Assembly: GCA_020722575.1 (NCBI GenBank)
Contig: DYKN01000013.1
Coordinates: forward strand, 1 to 64,000
DNA length: 64,000 nt
Reading direction: 5' to 3'
Origin: Rikenella microfusus
GTDB lineage: Bacteria > Bacteroidota > Bacteroidia > Bacteroidales > VadinHA17
The notes under the pieces were generated by a model that did no database searches, had not been told where the DNA came from, and worked only from the letters and a program-made list of their open reading frames with translations. Of the stretch, positions 59,924 through 64,000 are shown one piece after another. The position numbers and the translations under genes are program-made. Within the stretch, counting starts at the first letter, position 1; the number at the start of each line of letters is the position of its first letter.

Positions 59924-60781
59924 TTAAAAAAGGGTTCGAATATATTCGGCAGGATTGAATGGAAGGATATCATTGATACTTTCACCAGTAGTTTTAAAAA
60001 GTATTGGGATTTTCAGTTCTCTTATGATCCTGAGCACCATACCGGCCTTAAACCCGCTATCAACTTTGGTAAGAACAATACCATGGATTTTAAACAAGGA
60101 ACTGAATTTTTGAACCTGTTGGAAACTGTTTTGTCCTGTCTGGCTGTCAATGACGAGAATCCTAAAAAACGATTTTTCATGGATTTTTTTAAGTATAGTC
60201 CTATCCATTTTTTCCAATTCCCGTATTAGGTCATCATTTGTATGCATCCTGCCAGCCGTATCAATTAGGATATAATCTGCCTTTTGAGCTTCCCCTGATG
60301 AAATAGCGTCAAAAATGACTGAAGAACTATCAGCGAACTGTTTCTGTTTGATTAAGGGGATATCAAGCCTATGACACCATTCTTGAAGCTGTTCAATAGC
60401 AGCGGCTCTAAACGTATCGCCTGCGGCAATAATCACTTTTTTCCCTTTTCGCTTAAGGATATGCGCCATTTTTGCAAGTGTTGTTGTTTTTCCGGTACCA
60501 TTGACCCCTATCATCATAATGATACTCATTCCAGTCATTTCCATCATGTCAATCGGTATAGGAACATCTTGGAACAAAGCTGTGATTACGCCATTGAGAT
60601 TGGTACGCAGATCTTCATAAGAAAGACTCTTCTTCTTTCTAATAATCCTAATAATTTCTTGGGAGGTTTCAAATCCGACATCTGCTGTGATGAGTGCTTC
60701 TTCAAGCTCTTCAACAATCTTGTCAATTTGGAAAGTTCCTTTTTTTTTAAAGAGTCCGGAAAAAATATTAAACATCCCCAT
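59924..60781 (-). CDS. ftsY: Signal recognition particle receptor FtsY
   Basis: 285 aa. NG-domain GTPase with G1 GVNGTGKTTTLAKMA, the motif GDTFRAAAIEQL, G3 DTAGRMH and G4 TKVD. The acidic A domain of many FtsY proteins is absent, so membrane binding must rely on the NG domain or its N-terminal helix. G4 is TKVDSGFKAGM where most have TKLDGTAKGG. I chose the ATG at 60781 over a TTG at 60784. It is just after ftsH. Confidence 0.92.
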   Translation of the reverse strand: MGMFNIFSGLFKKKGTFQIDKIVEELEEALITADVGFETSQEIIRIIRKKKSLSYEDLRTNLNGVITALFQDVPIPIDMMEMTGMSIIMMIGVNGTGKTTTLAKMAHILKRKGKKVIIAAGDTFRAAAIEQLQEWCHRLDIPLIKQKQFADSSSVIFDAISSGEAQKADYILIDTAGRMHTNDDLIRELEKMDRTILKKIHEKSFFRILVIDSQTGQNSFQQVQKFSSLFKIHGIVLTKVDSGFKAGMVLRIIRELKIPILFKTTGESINDILPFNPAEYIRTLF

Positions 60782-60786
60782 CAAAC

Positions 60787-62670
60787 TCAGATCTTAATGG
60801 GATATTTGTCTTTCTTGAGTTTTTCCAATTTCACAAGTGCCTTGATTTCTTCTAAATCCAGTGTTTCCTTGTCAATGAGTGTCGTAGCAAGGATGGTTAG
60901 TTCTTTGATATGTTCTTTTAATAGGCTAAGCGCTTTCCTGTAACATCCTAAGAGGAGATTACTCACTTCCTCATCTATCAATTGTGAGGTTCTTTCTCCA
61001 AATCGTTTATGTTCAGTAATCTCACGCCCTAAAAAAATCTCCTGTTCTTTAGCACCATAATAAATAGGACCAAGCTTCATGCTCATGCCCCATTCACATA
61101 TCATACGCCGTGCGATATCTGAAGCTCTCTGGATATCATTACCAGCACCAGTATCAACACGCCCAAGCTTGATTTCTTCAGATGCACGGCCACCAAACAT
61201 CATGACCAACATGTCAAGAAGATATTTCTTGTCCCTACTATGTTTATCACCTTCAGGCAGGGATTGTGTCAAGCCAAGCGCTTGTCCACGCGGAATGATG
61301 GTCACCTTATGTATAGGATCTGCATAAGGCAAAATAAAACCTAATAGCGCATGCCCTGCTTCATGCCAAGCAACAGCCTCTTTTTCTTCAGGTTGCAATA
61401 TCATACTTCTTCGTTCAGGTCCCATCAAAACCTTATCTTTCGCTTCATCAAATTCCTTCATAGTCACTTTATCATTATTTCTTCTAGCAGCCAATAAGGC
61501 AGCCTCATTTACCAGATTTTCGAGATCTGCACCTGAAAACCCTGGGGTTCCCCTTGCTATAACACTGATATTTACATCAGCATCGACTTGAATTTTCTTT
61601 GAATGTACTTTTAAAATCCCTTCACGTCCTTTTAAATCAGGTGTAGCCACGACGACTTGCCTGTCGAAACGACCAGGTCGTAATAACGCTGGATCCAGAA
61701 CATCGGGTCGATTTGTTGCAGCTATGAGAATAACTCCTTCATTGGCTTCAAAACCGTCCATTTCAACAAGGAGCTGGTTCAACGTCTGTTCACGTTCGTC
61801 ATGACCTCCCCCTAAACCTGCCCCCCTATGCCGACCTACAGCATCAATTTCATCAATAAATAATATGCAAGGAGCATTCTTCAGCCCTTGCTGGAATAGA
61901 TCACGTACACGAGAAGCACCTACACCAACAAACATTTCTACAAAATCAGATCCACTAATTGAAAAAAAAGGGACATCCGCCTCACCAGCAACAGCACGAG
62001 CAAGCAGTGTTTTCCCTGTTCCTGGAGGACCGACAAGAAGGACTCCCTTTGGGATTCGTGCGCCAATTTTAGTAAATTTTTTTGGTTCTTTTAAAAAATC
62101 AATAATTTCGTGAAGTTCCTGCTTTGCTTCATCCTCACCAGCTACATCATCAAATGTGACTTTCATCTGGCCTTTTTTATGTATACGCGCCTTGCTTTTA
62201 CCAAAAGACATGGCTTTATTTCCAGATCCTTGAATCTGCCTAAACATAAAAAACCAGAACAACCCTAAGATCAATAGCCAAGGAAGAATCTGTATCAAAC
62301 CGGAAAGGAAAGGGTTTAATTCTTTTCGCGGGGAGCCTGAAACATTTACCTTATTATTGATAAGAAGGTTTATAAGATTTGGGTCATTGTAGGGGATAAA
62401 AGTATGAAACAGTGTCCCATCAACAAGGTCTCCAGAAATGTTCTCTTCAATAATGTCAGCTTTTTTTACCTGTCCTTGACTCGCTTTTGTGATGAAATCA
62501 GAATAAATCAATTCCACAGGTTGCTTTTTTACATCCTGTCTCATCAGATAAAAAATCGAAAATAAAATCAATACTATTATTAAAAATAAGGCGAAATTCC
62601 GCGAAGTGGGGCTATGGGGATTTTGTCCGTTGTTTTTTTTGTTCATGTCTTCACTCACTTTTTTCTCCAT
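60787..62670 (-). CDS. ftsH: ATP-dependent zinc metalloprotease FtsH
   Basis: 627 aa: two membrane spans (about 26-42 and 129-147) around a periplasmic domain, AAA+ module with GPPGTGKT and a second-region-of-homology Arg finger, then the M41 zinc site HEAGH in [13 protein letters not shown]. It degrades misfolded membrane proteins. It overlaps hpt by 20 bases if it starts at 62670; an inner ATG at 62646 is also possible. tilS-hpt-ftsH is a widely conserved order. Confidence 0.95.
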   Translation of the reverse strand: MEKKVSEDMNKKNNGQNPHSPTSRNFALFLIIVLILFSIFYLMRQDVKKQPVELIYSDFITKASQGQVKKADIIEENISGDLVDGTLFHTFIPYNDPNLINLLINNKVNVSGSPRKELNPFLSGLIQILPWLLILGLFWFFMFRQIQGSGNKAMSFGKSKARIHKKGQMKVTFDDVAGEDEAKQELHEIIDFLKEPKKFTKIGARIPKGVLLVGPPGTGKTLLARAVAGEADVPFFSISGSDFVEMFVGVGASRVRDLFQQGLKNAPCILFIDEIDAVGRHRGAGLGGGHDEREQTLNQLLVEMDGFEANEGVILIAATNRPDVLDPALLRPGRFDRQVVVATPDLKGREGILKVHSKKIQVDADVNISVIARGTPGFSGADLENLVNEAALLAARRNNDKVTMKEFDEAKDKVLMGPERRSMILQPEEKEAVAWHEAGHALLGFILPYADPIHKVTIIPRGQALGLTQSLPEGDKHSRDKKYLLDMLVMMFGGRASEEIKLGRVDTGAGNDIQRASDIARRMICEWGMSMKLGPIYYGAKEQEIFLGREITEHKRFGERTSQLIDEEVSNLLLGCYRKALSLLKEHIKELTILATTLIDKETLDLEEIKALVKLEKLKKDKYPIKI

Positions 62671-63220
62671 TTATGATTTGTTTAAAAACAGATATATCAT
62701 TCAATTCTCTAAAATACTCATCGTAATCCAATCCATATCCTACTAAAAAAAAATCTGATATCTTAAAACCGCAATAATCAATTTTTATGGGAACCTGCCG
62801 CTTTACCTCTTTATCTAACAAAGTGCATATTTTCACGCTTTTTGCCTTTTTCTGTTTCTTGAAATATTGGATGCTATAATCCATTGTTAGTCCACTATCT
62901 ACAATATCTTCGATAATTATAACATGTCTGCCTTTTATATCAAGATCCAGATCTTTGTCAATAACAACCTTCTTACCAATACGTTTTGTACCTTTATAAC
63001 TTCTAAAAGAGACAAATCCAATGCGTATAGGTACTTTTAAATGACTTATCAAATCAGAAACAAACCTGAAACTTCCTTTTAAATTGGAAATTAATGTAAC
63101 TTCTCTATTATTAAAATCATTGTTGATCTGTTTTGCAATCCGTTTTACAGCCGTATGTATCTGTTTTCTGGAAATAATTTTGGGACCGAGTTTTTCATAC
63201 AGATTAGTGACATATGACAT
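62651..63220 (-). CDS. hpt: Hypoxanthine-guanine phosphoribosyltransferase
   Basis: 189 aa. PRPP-binding motif VIIIEDIVDSGLTM, plus NDLFRELNDISVF-like tail (YFRELNDISVFKQI). It salvages hypoxanthine or guanine with PRPP. I chose ATG at 63220, which has AGGAT 5 bases before it; a TTG at 63223 would add one residue. It is located between tilS and ftsH as in B. subtilis. Confidence 0.93.
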   Translation of the reverse strand: MSYVTNLYEKLGPKIISRKQIHTAVKRIAKQINNDFNNREVTLISNLKGSFRFVSDLISHLKVPIRIGFVSFRSYKGTKRIGKKVVIDKDLDLDIKGRHVIIIEDIVDSGLTMDYSIQYFKKQKKAKSVKICTLLDKEVKRQVPIKIDYCGFKISDFFLVGYGLDYDEYFRELNDISVFKQIINGEKSE

Positions 63221-63228
63221 CAATTATC

Positions 63229-64000
63229 CTATCTTACCTTTTCAGTCCAGATTCTAAGCATGAACTGTGAATTTTCATCTAGAACCACATCGCTGGAAAT
63301 ATAATTGTTTTTTTTCGAGTCGGCAAAATTCAAAAATACCGCACACACCCTGTTTTTATGCTCCAAAACCGGAATCAATCCTCTTTTATGTACGGATATT
63401 TTTCTGTTTATGAACATTTTTTTTAAAGATTGTCGCCCATTCATTCCTATCATTTTGATGGAATCTCCACTTTTTCGGTTCCTTATAATACCAAATCCTG
63501 TCACTTTTGAAGCATCAAGACAGACTTCATTCTTCTTTATCAGGATATTTTTTTTCACTTTTGGAAGGATTTCCCAAACCAACCGGCATTGTATCTGTTT
63601 TAGTAATATTTGCCCGTGTTTAGAAAAATTGATTTTTTCGGAAAATTCCATAGGCAGGGATTGAGACATGCTGGAAACAATAATATTTCCATCATCTAAA
63701 TAAACACTCAATCTGTTTTGAGAAACAATATGTTTACCATCACACAAGCCGGTTTTTATCTTTCTTATGATTTCATCAATCAATCGAAATTGAGGAACAG
63801 GTAAATATTTGAAAAAAACCCTTCGTTGGATGGCTATGGGAAGATTCATAAAAGGTTTTTGACTGATTTTAACTGTTAACCCGGTATTTTCAATATTCTT
63901 TTTAACAAATTTTTCAGTATTTTTCTTGATATATTCATTTTCATCCCTGATAATTTCAACAAGATTTGCCACGTTTTGTCTGCAATTTTTATAGGATTGT
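63229..64000 (-). CDS. tilS: tRNA(Ile)-lysidine synthetase TilS, C-terminal part (gene runs off the window)
   Basis: At least 257 aa remain open from the stop at 63229 to the window edge. The C-terminal TilS domain is recognised by SGDSIKMIGMNGRQSLKKMF then INRKISVHKRGLIPVL. The part near the edge (NVANLVEIIRDENEYIKKN) matches the linker after the PP-loop domain. The ATP-pyrophosphatase domain (SGGxDS) should lie beyond base 64000. A GTG at 63972 is only an internal codon, not the true start. TilS makes lysidine on tRNA-Ile2, whose probable gene is at 6-79. Confidence 0.85.
   Translation of the reverse strand, partial: QSYKNCRQNVANLVEIIRDENEYIKKNTEKFVKKNIENTGLTVKISQKPFMNLPIAIQRRVFFKYLPVPQFRLIDEIIRKIKTGLCDGKHIVSQNRLSVYLDDGNIIVSSMSQSLPMEFSEKINFSKHGQILLKQIQCRLVWEILPKVKKNILIKKNEVCLDASKVTGFGIIRNRKSGDSIKMIGMNGRQSLKKMFINRKISVHKRGLIPVLEHKNRVCAVFLNFADSKKNNYISSDVVLDENSQFMLRIWTEKVR

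Noticed and set aside
63229..63972. A short stand-alone TilS-like protein starting at the GTG at 63972
   Set aside because: The frame stays open to the window edge and continues in TilS-like sequence, so this is the C-terminal part of a longer gene.

Overview
This is a gene-dense bacterial chromosome segment of low G+C (roughly 36-38% by eye). It has a standard genetic code and almost no mobile DNA: I see no insertion sequence, phage gene or CRISPR array. Most genes are on the minus strand in long operons with overlapping or touching start and stop codons. The cell appears to have an outer membrane, because a PorV/UPF0164-type beta-barrel protein and several signal-peptide proteins are encoded. 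Several housekeeping blocks keep the order known from Firmicutes and other phyla: tmk-yaaR-holB-yaaT-metG, and tilS-hpt-ftsH. With ComFB, YaaR, UPF0164-like and FlgD-Ig-type surface proteins, this suggests a spirochaete or another deep-branching, little-cultured lineage. The phylum assignment is a guess.

Layout. 1-2015: an Ile2-type tRNA (CAU), a Nif3-like gene, a coiled-coil zinc-ribbon gene and the RNase P RNA. 2016-4950 (+): a ComFB-domain gene and two membrane proteins. 4864-16746 (-): a DUF5693-like membrane protein, metG, yaaT, holB, yaaR, tmk, an M23 peptidase, a TPR protein, ligA and a DUF2851 gene. 16983-19237 (+): a primary-type sigma factor, proC and yggT. 19243-23459 (-): PTS EIIA, hisG, hisE, a zinc-ribbon protein, a DEAD-box helicase and a YhhN protein. 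23572-33100 (-): ettA, an AI-2E family exporter, a GH65 phosphorylase, a decayed SrkA-like kinase, prfC and an otsA-otsB fusion. 33121-39557 (-): a FecR-like membrane protein, thrC, a PQ-loop protein, dnaG, a GNAT enzyme, a DUF3467 protein and a sugar aminotransferase. 39688-40431 (+): a TrmJ-like methyltransferase broken by one in-frame TAA. 40384-47760 (-): an M48 protease, LemA, a HEAT-like protein, a small TPR, HNH, DUF58, MoxR and a tail-anchored protein. 47842-55013 (-): a surface and secretion island (TPR protein, PorV-like barrel, FlgD-Ig protein, a second protein sharing its N-terminal motif, and an FN3 plus discoidin protein). 55177-64000 (-): a PASTA-containing PBP, uvrA, ftsY, ftsH, hpt and a tilS that runs off the window.

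Themes. The main biological signals are: the single nonsense codon in an otherwise intact TrmJ-like gene; a recurrent promoter form (TTGnnn, 17 bases, TATCTT/A) seen upstream of six genes; two genes (uvrA and the HNH gene) whose promoters predict leaderless mRNAs; two convergent gene pairs that overlap inside their coding sequences, one with a perfect 12-bp inverted repeat in the overlap; and the surface-protein island. The tRNA gene encodes no CCA, and the RNase P RNA loop that normally carries the CCA-pairing GGU has none, which is a coherent pairing. Glucose and trehalose metabolism is represented by the OtsA-OtsB fusion and the GH65 phosphorylase.
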